Source: Plut-88900 sp963668115
Lineage (GTDB): Bacteria; Chloroflexota; Dehalococcoidia; Plut-88900
DNA length: 64,000 nt
NCBI GenBank assembly: GCA_963668115.1
Contig: OY764147.1
Span: forward strand, 992,001-1,056,000
Direction of reading: 5' to 3'
The position numbers and the translations under genes were made by a program. The notes under the pieces are model-generated. The model saw only the letters and a list, made by a program, of their open reading frames with translations, had not been told where the DNA came from and did no database searches. This document shows, piece by piece, positions 51,306 through 59,858 of this stretch (positions are counted from its first letter, which is position 1; every line of letters begins with the position of its first letter).

Positions 51306-52241
51306 CTATTCCAGCAAGGCTGATACGAACTCTTCTGCATCGAATGGGGCCATATCGTCGGGGCCCTCACCGGTGCCTATGAACCTGATGGGGATGCCAA
51401 GCTCGTCGCAGATGCTGAGGACGACCCCGCCCTTGGCCGAGCCGTCCAGCTTGGCGAGGAAAATGCCCGTGACCCCTGCAGAATCTATGAACTGCCGGGC
51501 CTGCATGACGGCGTTCTGCCCGGTTACCGCGTCCAAGACCAGTATCACCTCGTGGGGCGCAGAAGGATCGAACCGCGTCACGACCCTCTTTATCTTCTGA
51601 AGCTCCTGCATCAGGTTGTACTTGGTGTGGAGCCGACCGGCGGTATCGACAATTACTAGGTCGGCCTTCCTGTTGCGGGCGCTGCTGAGGGCGTCGAAGG
51701 TCACGGCACCCGGGTCCGAGCCCTGCTGGTGGGATATGACCTGGGCCCCCGTTCTCTCTCCCCATACCTCCAACTGCTCTATGGCCGCGGCCCGGAAGGT
51801 GTCCGCCGCCGCCAGTACCACACTCTGTCCCTCTGCGCCGTAGGCTTTGGCCAGTTTGCCTATGGAAGTCGTCTTTCCCCCCCCGTTCACCCCGACCACC
51901 AGCACGACACCCGGGCCTCCATTCACAGATGAAAGGAACTCCCTTTCGCCCGCGGCCCTGGAGAGGATTTCGGCCATCTCTTCACGGAGGGCGGCGCGGA
52001 TGTCGTCGGGGTCGGAGAGTCGGTCTCTTCTGACCCGTTCGCGCAGGTTTTCGGAGAGTCGGGTGGAGGTCTTGACGCCGACGTCGGCGGAGATCATCAG
52101 CTCCTCGAGGGTCTCCCAGAACTCCTCGTCGATCTTCGGAGTATTGAACACCCCGACGATACGGCGGAAGAAGCCCTGCTTTGTTTTTTGGAGGCTCTCC
52201 TCGGTCTTCTTTTCGCGCTTTCTCAGACGGAAAAACGGCAT
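51306..52241 (-). CDS. ftsY: Signal recognition particle receptor FtsY
   Basis: 311 aa from the ATG at 52241 (MPFFRLRKREKKTEESLQKT, then KQGFF). A longer ORF has no family support. The SRP-GTPase N domain is followed by G motifs: VVGVNGGGKTTSIGKLA (G1; the usual Thr at one site is Ser), AAADTFRAAAIEQL (G2), VDTAGR (G3), LAKLDGSAKGG (G4) and GTGE. There is no long acidic A domain. It receives ribosome-SRP complexes at the membrane and works with the SRP RNA at 62.1-62.4 kb. Confidence 0.95.
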   Translation of the reverse strand: MPFFRLRKREKKTEESLQKTKQGFFRRIVGVFNTPKIDEEFWETLEELMISADVGVKTSTRLSENLRERVRRDRLSDPDDIRAALREEMAEILSRAAGEREFLSSVNGGPGVVLVVGVNGGGKTTSIGKLAKAYGAEGQSVVLAAADTFRAAAIEQLEVWGERTGAQVISHQQGSDPGAVTFDALSSARNRKADLVIVDTAGRLHTKYNLMQELQKIKRVVTRFDPSAPHEVILVLDAVTGQNAVMQARQFIDSAGVTGIFLAKLDGSAKGGVVLSICDELGIPIRFIGTGEGPDDMAPFDAEEFVSALLE

Positions 52242-52407
52242 GTGATCAACCTGACTCGATACTAGCACCGGGCAAAATTCGTGACCAATTATAGTCCCCA
52301 AGACCAAGGCTCTGCCGAATCCCTTCCCCCGACGCCCTCGCATTGACACCTCTGCCCCGCGTTCATATCCTTCCTTTCGTCACAACCCCCCGAACCAGGA
52401 GCTAGCA

Positions 52408-53532
52408 ATGGCCGATACGACTCTGTGGACACCCCTTTGCGATCTGCTTGGAATCAAGTATCCCATTTTGCAGGCGGGAATGGTGCCGGGCGGCTCGCCC
52501 GAACTGGCGGCGGCCGTCTCAAATGCAGGCGGCTTGGGCGTGCTTGGGGCGTCGGGGTGGGAGCCCGAGGACATCCGAGAGAAGATCCGCTGGATACGGT
52601 ACAACACGAATAACCCATTCGGCGTGGACCTTCAGCTGCCGGTTTCCATGGCCGACGTAGACGATAACCGGACTGAGGTCAAGGCCAGCCTGCCGGTCGA
52701 CTACCCCGACCACGTAGCCTGGGTAAACGAGGCCATCCAGCGCCACTCGATCCCTGAGGCCCGGGCCGGCAAGTCCTTCGCATACAACCCGGCCTTCATC
52801 CGCCGCCAGGTGGAAGTCATCCTGGAAGAGGAAGTGCCCGTGTTCGTCTCGGCGCTGGGTCCGCCGGGCTGGATGACGGAGGATGCGCACAAGTTGGGCA
52901 TGAAGGTCATCGGCATGGCGGGCAGTCCCCGACACGCTCGGCGTCACGTGGAGGCGGGCGTCGACGTTGTGGTGGCCCAAGGCAACGAGGCGGGAGGCCA
53001 TACGGGAAGAATAGCGACCATGGTTTTAGTCCCCCAAGTGGTCGATGCGATAGCCCCGGTCCCCGTGGTGGCAGCGGGGGGCATAGGGGATGGGCGGGGT
53101 ATAGCGGCGGCGCTGTCCCTCGGGGCGCAGGGGGTATGGTGCGGCACGTTGTTCCTGTGCAGCAACGAAGCCGCTGTACCTGACATACACAAACGCCGGA
53201 TTGCGGAGGGTCGGTCGGAGGACTGGGTTATCAGCCGTCTGAGCACGGGCAAGACGGCCCGGTATTACAACAACGTGCTGGTGCAGGAATGGGCCGAGTC
53301 GGGGCTGGAGGCACTGCCGATGCCGCTACAGGGAATGTTGATCGAGGATATGGAGGCGGGCGTAGCCGAAGGGCATTTGGAGGAGCTTGAGCTTAGTTCG
53401 GGGGGGCAAGTGGGAGGACTGATTGCGGAGCGGAGGCCGGCGGGGAGGATCGTTGATGACCTAGTCAGTCACGCGTCGGATGTTCTGGCAGGAATTGTCC
53501 GCTACTCTCCGAGCGCCAACACCCCCGTCTAG
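52408..53532 (+). CDS. Nitronate monooxygenase family flavoprotein
   Basis: 374 aa. KYPILQAGMVPGGSPELAAAVSNAGGLG is the FMN-binding opening, VVAQGNEAGGHTG the conserved catalytic segment, and VVAAGGIGDGRGIAAALSLGAQGVWCGTLFL the phosphate-binding end of the TIM barrel. Members oxidise nitronates and related compounds with FMN. The Cys/His context is normal. The ribosome site AGGAG is good. It is the first gene of a plus-strand pair with the FMN-binding gene. Confidence 0.85.
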   Translation: MADTTLWTPLCDLLGIKYPILQAGMVPGGSPELAAAVSNAGGLGVLGASGWEPEDIREKIRWIRYNTNNPFGVDLQLPVSMADVDDNRTEVKASLPVDYPDHVAWVNEAIQRHSIPEARAGKSFAYNPAFIRRQVEVILEEEVPVFVSALGPPGWMTEDAHKLGMKVIGMAGSPRHARRHVEAGVDVVVAQGNEAGGHTGRIATMVLVPQVVDAIAPVPVVAAGGIGDGRGIAAALSLGAQGVWCGTLFLCSNEAAVPDIHKRRIAEGRSEDWVISRLSTGKTARYYNNVLVQEWAESGLEALPMPLQGMLIEDMEAGVAEGHLEELELSSGGQVGGLIAERRPAGRIVDDLVSHASDVLAGIVRYSPSANTPV

Positions 53533-53559
53533 CATCGCTTCTCAGAGGAGCAGACCGCC

Positions 53560-54192
53560 ATGTACGTGCCAGACCTGTATGCCGAAACGGACAGGGCCCG
53601 CATAAACGATTTCATCCGCAACAACGGCTTCGGGATTCTGTTTTCCTACCAGGGGACCGGGCCTGCGGCAACCCACCTCCCCTTCGTACTGGTGGAAGGG
53701 GATGACGGGCAGGACACGATCATCGGACACATGGCCCGGGCCAATGAGCAGTGGAAACACGCCGACGGCCACGAAGTCCTGGTAGTCTTCCACGGGCCTC
53801 ACGCCTACGTTTCGCCCACCTGGTATCGGGAGGAAGACGTGGTCCCAACCTGGAACTACGCCGTAGTCCACATATACGGCACTTTCGAGGCGGTGCAGGA
53901 CAGTGCGGAGACCGTGGACATTGTCAGCCGGATAGTCGACTACTACGAGTCATTCGAGCCCCGGGCCTGGACAACGGACTTCGACTCGCCGTACAACAAG
54001 AAGATGATAAGGGGTGTCACGGCTTTCAAGATTAAGATCGCTCGGGTGGAGGGGAAGTGGAAGATGGGGCAGAACCGCCCGGCCTACTTGCGACGGCGCG
54101 CCCTGGGGGAATTGCAAACCCGACCGGGTGAAAACGAGAAGGCCATTGCTCGGCTGATGGAGGCGGCAATAGACCGTAATGAGGGAACCTGA
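53560..54192 (+). CDS. PaiB-type FMN-binding protein
   Basis: 210 aa. MYVPDLYAETDRARINDFIR, GILFSYQGTGPAATHLPFVL and GPHAYVSPTWYREEDVVPTWNY are the PaiB signature blocks, and KWKMGQNRP closes the core. The family has a split-barrel FMN fold. PaiB of Bacillus acts as a regulator, but many members may be flavin-dependent enzymes. It follows the nitronate monooxygenase gene by 27 nt, so both flavoproteins probably share an operon. Confidence 0.8.
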   Translation: MYVPDLYAETDRARINDFIRNNGFGILFSYQGTGPAATHLPFVLVEGDDGQDTIIGHMARANEQWKHADGHEVLVVFHGPHAYVSPTWYREEDVVPTWNYAVVHIYGTFEAVQDSAETVDIVSRIVDYYESFEPRAWTTDFDSPYNKKMIRGVTAFKIKIARVEGKWKMGQNRPAYLRRRALGELQTRPGENEKAIARLMEAAIDRNEGT

Positions 54193-54209
54193 GAGGCCGG
54201 ATTGCTCTC

Positions 54210-54914
54210 CTATTCGGAGAAGTGCTCCAAGGCCTTGCGGGCGGCTTTCTGTTCAGCGTCCCGCTTTGAGACCCCTGTCCCTCTCCCCATGGCCTGACCC
54301 TCTATAATCACTTTGGTCGCAAACCTGGGTTTGCCGGTCTTGGAAAGCTTTGTCACGGTTTCGTAGTGAGGCTGGACTCTCAACCGGGCCTGAATGACTT
54401 TTTGGAGCCGGGATTTGTAGTCGGTCTCACCTCTCCCACTTGTAACGATATGGATCCTGGCAGCGAGGCATCGTACGACCGATGTGCGTGCCGCTTCCAA
54501 TCCAGCATCCAACCAAACCGCAGCGACGAGCGCCTCGAAAGCTCCCGCGAGATTCCGCGCCTTGATCCTGCCCCCCGACTTTTCCTCCCCTTGACCAAGT
54601 TTCAGATGGTCTCCCAGATCCATTTTCTGAGCGACAGCAGACAAGGCGCGAGTGGAGACCAGTTGGGCCCGCAGGGTCGTCATTTCCCCCTCGGCCATCT
54701 GTGGATAACGCTTGTAGAGTTCGTCAGCAATGATGAACCCGAGAACGGCATCGCCCAGGAATTCCAAGCGTTCATTGGATTCTCCTGGGAGGTCCGGGTG
54801 TTCATGGACGTGCGAGGCGTGAGTCAGAGCCTGAGCCAAAAGGGCCTCGTCGGTGAACTCCACCCCCAAAAGCGTTTCGATTACGAGCGCTTCGATGCTG
54901 TCTTCCGGGGACAT
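54210..54914 (-). CDS. rnc: Ribonuclease III
   Basis: 234 aa. NERLEFLGDAVLGFI is the signature with the first catalytic acids, and a complete C-terminal dsRNA-binding domain begins at DYKSRLQKVIQ. The second catalytic block reads RNLAGAFEALVAAVWLD, where nearly all members have ADAFEALIG. Thus one metal-binding Asp (E. coli D114 equivalent) is Gly, while the catalytic Glu remains. Activity could be reduced. It lies 18 nt after the DsbA-family gene on the same strand, with a hairpin at the junction. Confidence 0.9.
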   Translation of the reverse strand: MSPEDSIEALVIETLLGVEFTDEALLAQALTHASHVHEHPDLPGESNERLEFLGDAVLGFIIADELYKRYPQMAEGEMTTLRAQLVSTRALSAVAQKMDLGDHLKLGQGEEKSGGRIKARNLAGAFEALVAAVWLDAGLEAARTSVVRCLAARIHIVTSGRGETDYKSRLQKVIQARLRVQPHYETVTKLSKTGKPRFATKVIIEGQAMGRGTGVSKRDAEQKAARKALEHFSE

Positions 54915-54924
54915 CTATACGGAT

Positions 54925-54945
54925 GCCCGGGGTTAGTCCCCGGGC
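54925..54945 (-). terminator. Hairpin over the DsbA-family stop codon
   Basis: GCCCGGGG (54925-54932) and CCCCGGGC (54938-54945) form an 8-bp stem with a 5-nt loop that contains the TAA stop. Without a T run it may tune transcription or translation between this gene and rnc. Confidence 0.4.
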
Positions 54946-55553
54946 GGGGTGGGGCGCTTGATCTCCTGCAAGTTTGGCACGCCGTCTACCAAGCCCAGCA
55001 CGCTCTGAAAGACGTCTTTGGCCTTGTCCGAAGCCGGAGGAGGCATCATCTTGACGAATGCGGAGGCCCCTGACTCCGTGAACATGGTCGGCACCCCGAA
55101 CACGCCGTAGTTGCTTGTAGCTTCTTCGTAGTCGGCGGCGATGGTCTTCAGGGCTTCGGGGTCGTTGATGTCTTCCAGGAACTTGTCGACGTCCAGCCCC
55201 GACTCCTTCGCCACCTCGGTTAGAATTTCCAGCTTGTCGATAGCCTTGCGCTGCATGTGTCTCGCGTTGAGGAGTGCGACGTGGAACTTGCCGAACTTCT
55301 CGGGGCCCTGCTTCTTGGCCGCTTCACCGGCCTTGAGGGCCAGGAGGCCGCGGCTGGGGAAGGACTCATCCTGCTCCCACAGTTTCCAGTCGGGGCCTTC
55401 CTTGGAGTTGACCTGCTCCAGTGGGAAGTTCTTCCACGTTATGTTGAGGTCGTCTCCGTAGGCTTCCTTCACGTCTTGCAGCCAAACTGCTGCAACCCGT
55501 ACGTAGGGTCAAAGGTAGTCGTAAAAGACCGTGAGATTGACTTTCTCGCTCAT
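54933..55553 (-). CDS. DsbA-family protein with in-frame TGA, probable selenoprotein
   Basis: 206 codons from the ATG at 55553, with TGA at 55511-55509 as codon 15. The sequence reads MSEKVNLTVFYDYL, (TGA), PYVRVAAVWLQDVKEAYG and continues without another stop through ITWKNFPLEQVNSKEGPDWK and GVFGVPTMF. The TGA sits where the family has the first Cys of its active-site motif (DYLCPY...). Thirteen nt after it, TTGCAGC/GCTGCAA makes a perfect 7-bp stem with loop AGTTTG. Other genes here use TGA as stop, so reassignment to Trp is excluded. Usual annotation would call only a truncated gene from 55472. A disabled gene is the alternative, but the stem favours selenocysteine. Confidence 0.8.
55476..55495 (-). 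promoter_or_regulatory. Candidate bacterial SECIS element
   Basis: Minus strand TTGCAGC (55495-55489), loop AGTTTG (55488-55483), GCTGCAA (55482-55476). The loop begins 20 nt after the TGA and has G as its second base, which fits described bacterial SECIS rules (loop about 16-37 nt downstream, G in the first two loop bases). Confidence 0.65.
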
Positions 55554-55604
55554 GTCGCCCCGCCTTTCAACTGAAACTGAGGCAATTCTATCACTCGACC
55601 CCCC

Positions 55605-55610
55605 TATAAT
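55605..55610 (+). promoter_or_regulatory. -10 box of the cca gene
   Basis: A perfect TATAAT 12 nt before the ATG; the -35 region is weak. The transcript would be nearly leaderless. Confidence 0.4.
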
Positions 55611-55622
55611 AAAGGCCGAACG

Positions 55623-56867
55623 ATGGACTATCTGAGGACATTGGAAGTACAGACCGACCCCGAGCTCTGGGCTCTCATCATCCGGCTGGGGGAGCTGGCC
55701 GAGAAACGAGGCGCCCATCTTTTCCTGGCGGGCGGTGGGGTCAGGGACCTGCTACTGGGTCGGGAGAGCGCCGACTTTGACCTGGTGGTTGAAGGCGACG
55801 CCCTGGAACTGGTCAAAGCCCTCGCTGAGGACCAGGGAGGCGAGGCGGTCGTCCACCCCAGGTTCGGCACTGCGACTTACCGACGCGGCGACCTGGCATT
55901 TGACCTCGCCACCTCCCGCATTGAAGAGTATTCTCGACCCGGCGTCCTACCCGACGTACGACCCGGGCCGATTGAGGAGGACCTGAAGCGTCGGGACTTT
56001 ACGGTCAATGCCATGGCCATCCGCCTCAGCCTCCCCCACGCGGGCGCACTGATGGACAGCTTCGGGGGTCGGGAGGACATGGAGAGGAGGCTGGTCCGGG
56101 TGCTACACGAGGGAAGTTTCGTCGACGACCCAACCAGGATCGTGCGCGCCATTCGTTATGAGCAAAGACTTGGGTTTGAGATAGAACCCCACACGTTGGG
56201 CCTCATCTCCCGGGACTTGCACCTGCTCCCATCCGTCGGGGTGGACCGGCTGAGGCGTGAAATCGAGCTATTTCTCATCGAGCCCGAGCCTGAGTTGCAG
56301 TTCGGTCGGGCGGAGGGGTTGGGTGTAATCGACGCTATTGAGCCGGGGCTGGAGCTAGAGCCGCGAATGCCCGAACTCTTTGAGTCAGCGCGAAGTAGTC
56401 GGCGTTCGGTCGATCCTATCATCTATCTCGCCCTTCTTCTGTACGGTGTCGAGAAAGGCAAGGTTGCCGAGTTTCTGGAGCACTACCGCTTTCCCAAGGA
56501 GTGGATGCAGGCAGTCGTAGGCACCCTAACCTTGAGGGACTTGGAGAATGAGATTACGGGGTCGGGACTTAGGCCGAGCCGGGTCTACAGGTTCTTCAAG
56601 GGTTGCGGGAGGGCATCGATTCAGGCCTTCGGAATCGCTGCGAAGAGCGAGACTGTCAGGAGTCGGGCCGTCGAATATCTGGACCGGCTGGCCCATGTGC
56701 GGCCTGACCTTAGCGGCAAGGACCTGATGTTGTTGGGGGTGCCGCGTGGGCCTCAGGTGGGGGAATGTCTGAAACGGCTGCTCGACGCTCGGCTGGACGG
56801 CCTGATCGCATCCCAACAGGAGGAAACTGCCCTGGTCGAGAAATGGCTGGGTGAGGCCTGGACCTAG
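55623..56867 (+). CDS. cca: CCA tRNA nucleotidyltransferase/poly(A) polymerase family protein
   Basis: 414 aa. Class II nucleotidyltransferase motifs are LAGGGVRDLLLGRESADFDLVVEG (with catalytic DxD as DFD), RRDFTVNAMAIRL, and EGSFVDDPTRIVRAIRYEQRLGFEI. The rest is a helical RNA-binding part. It adds or repairs the tRNA CCA end or adds A tails; which one is not readable. It converges on the OGG gene with a 4-nt overlap and is divergent from the DsbA-family gene. Confidence 0.85.
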   Translation: MDYLRTLEVQTDPELWALIIRLGELAEKRGAHLFLAGGGVRDLLLGRESADFDLVVEGDALELVKALAEDQGGEAVVHPRFGTATYRRGDLAFDLATSRIEEYSRPGVLPDVRPGPIEEDLKRRDFTVNAMAIRLSLPHAGALMDSFGGREDMERRLVRVLHEGSFVDDPTRIVRAIRYEQRLGFEIEPHTLGLISRDLHLLPSVGVDRLRREIELFLIEPEPELQFGRAEGLGVIDAIEPGLELEPRMPELFESARSSRRSVDPIIYLALLLYGVEKGKVAEFLEHYRFPKEWMQAVVGTLTLRDLENEITGSGLRPSRVYRFFKGCGRASIQAFGIAAKSETVRSRAVEYLDRLAHVRPDLSGKDLMLLGVPRGPQVGECLKRLLDARLDGLIASQQEETALVEKWLGEAWT

Positions 56868-57712
56868 GTCAGAGTCTTTTCAAGCCTTCTGCGGTGGAAG
56901 AGGTACTGCTGGGCATAGCCGGCGTGACCCCCGAAATAGTCCAGGGCCCAGGCCCGAATGGCGTCGTAAGAGGGGTTGTGCCCGACCGAATACCATTCCT
57001 CGACGGCCCTTCTGACCCAGCGGTCGATTGGGAAAGAGTCCAGCTTCTCTAGCGAGAAGAGGAGCACGCAATCGGCGACCTTGTCCCCGACTCCGTGCAA
57101 CGACATCAGGTCCTTCTTGGCATCGTCGTAGGTCAGCTCCCGCAGCCCGTCCAGGTCGTACACCCCCCGGCCAATACGTTCGGCGGTGCCTGCCAGGTAG
57201 GGCGCCCTGAACCCCCACCCAATCAGCCGCAAACCCGTCTCGCCCAGCTCCATCACCCGCTCGGGGGTGGGGAAGGAGTAGCGAACGTGGCCGTCCATCT
57301 CCAGCGGGTCTCCCATCTTGCGGCACAGGGACTCGATGCATTCGCTGATCCTGGGAATGTTTGATGAAATTGAGCCGATAAAGGACGCAAGGCACTCCCA
57401 AGGCTCCTGCCTCAGCAAACGCAGCCCGTAGAACTGGGTTATCGCCCGACGCATCCTCTCGTCTTTGCCGATCCTTGCGTAGATGTCGGGCAGGTCGTCA
57501 TCCAGGCGCAGGTAATAGATGAGTCGGTTGACTAACTCCTCTTCCGTTTGCGGGTAGCTCTCGAACTCGACGCCCAGCAACGTCTGCCGAATCTTCAGAA
57601 TGTTGCCGAAGATGACCCCGTAGTACCAGTCTCCCTCGCGCCTCCACCGGAAGGCCTGGCCGCATTCCAGAGTGTGCGTAAGGTTGAAGGGCTGCTCGAT
57701 GGGAATCAGCAT
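56864..57712 (-). CDS. 8-oxoguanine DNA glycosylase (OGG1-type HhH-GPD)
   Basis: 282 aa. The OGG N-domain holds the CGQAFRWRREGDWYYGVIFG segment. The helix-hairpin-helix catalytic part is LMSLHGVGDKVADCVLLFSLEKLDSFPIDRWVRR, with the catalytic Lys in GDKVADC and the catalytic Asp in PIDRWV. It removes oxidised guanine from DNA and cuts the strand. It is a bacterial member of the OGG1 family and not MutM. A G-C hairpin (57742-57771) stands before it. Confidence 0.85.
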   Translation of the reverse strand: MLIPIEQPFNLTHTLECGQAFRWRREGDWYYGVIFGNILKIRQTLLGVEFESYPQTEEELVNRLIYYLRLDDDLPDIYARIGKDERMRRAITQFYGLRLLRQEPWECLASFIGSISSNIPRISECIESLCRKMGDPLEMDGHVRYSFPTPERVMELGETGLRLIGWGFRAPYLAGTAERIGRGVYDLDGLRELTYDDAKKDLMSLHGVGDKVADCVLLFSLEKLDSFPIDRWVRRAVEEWYSVGHNPSYDAIRAWALDYFGGHAGYAQQYLFHRRRLEKTLT

Positions 57713-57741
57713 TAGGCGGGTGTAAACGACCGGTCAGGCTA

Positions 57742-57771
57742 ATCCCCGAGTCAAAAGCCGGGCCCGGGGAT
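57742..57771 (-). terminator. Hairpin after the PHP-domain gene
   Basis: ATCCCCG (57742-57748) pairs with CGGGGAT (57765-57771), overlapping the stop of the PHP gene. The T run is weak. Confidence 0.4.
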
Positions 57772-58448
57772 CAGTCGGGATTGTACATCGAAAGGGCGCC
57801 CTGTCTCAGCCCCGTGGCCGGACGGAACCGGCCCGCCCTGAGCTCGGCCACCAGGTCTTCGTCGGTGTAAACGTCCCTTTCGAAAAGGGTCACGTTGCAG
57901 CCTACGCCGTGGTGGGAATGGGCGTCGCTGCCCGCCGTGCATGGCTTGCCCAGCATTTGAGCGACCTTGTAGGCGGTGTGATTCTCGGTATCGTTATTGC
58001 CGCCGTTCAGCGCCTCGATGGCATCGACGTATTGGAAGACGCGGTGTTGGGCTGCTTCTTCAAGGGTCTCGGGCTTGGAGCCGTTGGGCCAGAGCAGGCT
58101 GCCCCGGTGGTCGAAGAAGCGTCGGAAGGGATGCATGGAGACCATGAAACCGCCCACTTCGGTAATCACCTCCCGGAGCTTGGCGACCTTGTGCATCCCG
58201 CTTACGTAGTGGTGCAGGCCGAAAGATCCAACGTGTCCCACGTCCGTGTCCACTTCCAGGGCGTGCAACACAACAATGTCCTGAGCTGCCGCGAACTCCT
58301 TGAATTTAGCCCAGTCCCAGTTCGCCCCGTGCTCCGTGAAGCAGATCCCGTCCAGCCCCTGCTTCTTGGCCTCCATGACCAGGTCCTCCGGCGAGATGCT
58401 GCTGTCGCTCCCGCCGACCATGGTATGGGAATGGAGGTCTATGAGCAC
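57771..58448 (-). CDS. PHP-domain metal-dependent phosphoesterase
   Basis: 225 aa. LIDLHSHTMVGGSDSS is the first PHP metal motif, GICFTEHGANWD the second, and GSDAHSHHGVG near the C-terminus the last. Such stand-alone PHP proteins hydrolyse phosphoesters, for example of nucleotides or histidinol phosphate. No substrate is evident. It lies 58 nt upstream of the OGG gene on the same strand, so a link to DNA or nucleotide repair is possible but unproven. Confidence 0.8.
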   Translation of the reverse strand: MLIDLHSHTMVGGSDSSISPEDLVMEAKKQGLDGICFTEHGANWDWAKFKEFAAAQDIVVLHALEVDTDVGHVGSFGLHHYVSGMHKVAKLREVITEVGGFMVSMHPFRRFFDHRGSLLWPNGSKPETLEEAAQHRVFQYVDAIEALNGGNNDTENHTAYKVAQMLGKPCTAGSDAHSHHGVGCNVTLFERDVYTDEDLVAELRAGRFRPATGLRQGALSMYNPD

Positions 58449-58539
58449 GTAGTCGCCTCTCTAGAGCTACTGTGTCTCAATAAGTTTGTGGGCTGTGAAT
58501 ATTGGAACAAAGCGACCCAAGTCTAACAGTTGGCGAGAT

Positions 58540-58953
58540 TTATGACAATAATATCGGCATGAGCCAGCCGAACATCCCGGCAAATGCCAGACCCAGCAGG
58601 TACCCGTCTCTCCAGAACCACTTTCGCACCCAAAACGCACCGAGTATCAGCACGTTCGCGGTGAAGGCGCAGACCGCTATGGCGAAGACCATGTTTTCGC
58701 TGCCCAGACCCGGGCCCGGGGCCAACGCCTCCGCCCCGATGTACAGCGCACCGATCATCCCGCCCACCAGGCCCCAGGCCCCCATGATCACCAGGGGAAG
58801 AAGGGCGGCCGCAGGTATGGTGCCCGGAACCCGGTCCAGGTAGGAGAAAAGGTTGCTCGGGGTGTGGCCGGGCTTCGTAACGTTGATCGCCCACAGCATT
58901 GTGAACAAAGACCCCATGAAGAACCCGCACGCTGTGCCGATTAGCAAGGCCAT
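58540..58953 (-). CDS. Small polytopic membrane protein of unknown function
   Basis: About 137 aa with four hydrophobic helices (ALLIGTACGFFMGSLF, AAALLPLVIMGAWGLVGG, MVFAIAVCAFTANVLI, GYLLGLAFAGMFGWLM). The ATG at 58953 follows GAGGTG; a longer GTG start would overlap ispE by 4 nt. No family is recognised. It follows ispE on the same strand. Confidence 0.55.
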   Translation of the reverse strand: MALLIGTACGFFMGSLFTMLWAINVTKPGHTPSNLFSYLDRVPGTIPAAALLPLVIMGAWGLVGGMIGALYIGAEALAPGPGLGSENMVFAIAVCAFTANVLILGAFWVRKWFWRDGYLLGLAFAGMFGWLMPILLS

Positions 58954-58964
58954 TAACCTACACC

Positions 58965-59858
58965 TCACCCATCAGTGACGATCCGGGGCCCTTCTACCGG
59001 GCCCAAGGTCCTGACCAGTCTGCAATCCAGGCCTCTATTAGTGCATTCACCCACTACCCTTTCCCCTTCCTCCTGGCTCCCTACAAGGCAAAAGAGGGTC
59101 GGGCCTGCCCCCGAAAGATGCACCGGCTCACCGCTCACGGCTTCCAGCGTTTTCCACGCCTTATCGATACCGGGGAACAGCCTGATTGCCACGTTATCAA
59201 AGACGTTGAAAAGGGTGTCGTTGTCCGGGGGGGCGCCATCTCTTATCAGGCTGGCTAATCGGGCTGTCTTACGGCCATCGGTGTGGTCCCGAGGGGTGAG
59301 TGCCTTGTAGGCCGCGGCGGTCTTATTTTCGATGGGATTTGGTTGGAAAGCTAGAATCAGCCAAGCGGTTGGGGGGATGGGGAGGGGGGTTATGCGTTCA
59401 CCTCGGCCCTCGGCGAGGGCTGTGCCCCCTGAGAGGAAGAACGGGACGTCGGAGCCCAGTCGGGCGGCGAAAGCCTCAAGCTCTTTGGTGTCGAGTCCCA
59501 ACTTCCACAGCACGTTGAGTCCCAGAAGCGTCGCAGCAGCATCGCTGCTGCCACCACCCATCCCTGCCGCTATCGGAATTCCCTTGTTGAGCCTGATCTC
59601 TACTCCCCCGTCCCCCGCTTTCTCTCTCTTGAGCAGTTCGGCGGCACGATATACGAGATTGTCCCGTGTCCTTAGTTCCGGCACGTCGGAAATAAGTTGT
59701 ACGTCTTCGGCTGTGGACAGCGTCAAGGTATCGAACAGGCTGACTGCCTGCATGACCGATGCAATCTCGTGATAGCCGTCATCCCGCTTTCCCAAGACCT
59801 CCAGCGTGAGGTTGATCTTGGCAGGTGCCTTGATGGTGACCTCACGCGGACCTGTCAA
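58965..59858 (-). CDS. ispE: 4-diphosphocytidyl-2-C-methyl-D-erythritol kinase
   Basis: 297 aa. The start chosen is TTG at 59858, preceded by GGAGGT and overlapping the rsmA stop by 4 nt (TTGA). The GHMP-kinase motifs are IKAPAKINLTLEVLGKRDDGYHEI and IPIAAGMGGGSSDAAATLLGL, with VHLSGAGPTLFCLV at the C-terminus. It performs the ATP-dependent step of the MEP pathway to isoprenoids. ispD lies at the right edge of the window, so the pathway is present. Confidence 0.9.
   Translation of the reverse strand: MTGPREVTIKAPAKINLTLEVLGKRDDGYHEIASVMQAVSLFDTLTLSTAEDVQLISDVPELRTRDNLVYRAAELLKREKAGDGGVEIRLNKGIPIAAGMGGGSSDAAATLLGLNVLWKLGLDTKELEAFAARLGSDVPFFLSGGTALAEGRGERITPLPIPPTAWLILAFQPNPIENKTAAAYKALTPRDHTDGRKTARLASLIRDGAPPDNDTLFNVFDNVAIRLFPGIDKAWKTLEAVSGEPVHLSGAGPTLFCLVGSQEEGERVVGECTNRGLDCRLVRTLGPVEGPRIVTDG

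Noticed and set aside
55509..55511. TGA in the DsbA gene as reassigned Trp codon
   Set aside because: Several certain genes here end in TGA (ppx, rsmA, vapB), so TGA is a stop; the aligned residue in the family is Cys, not Trp.
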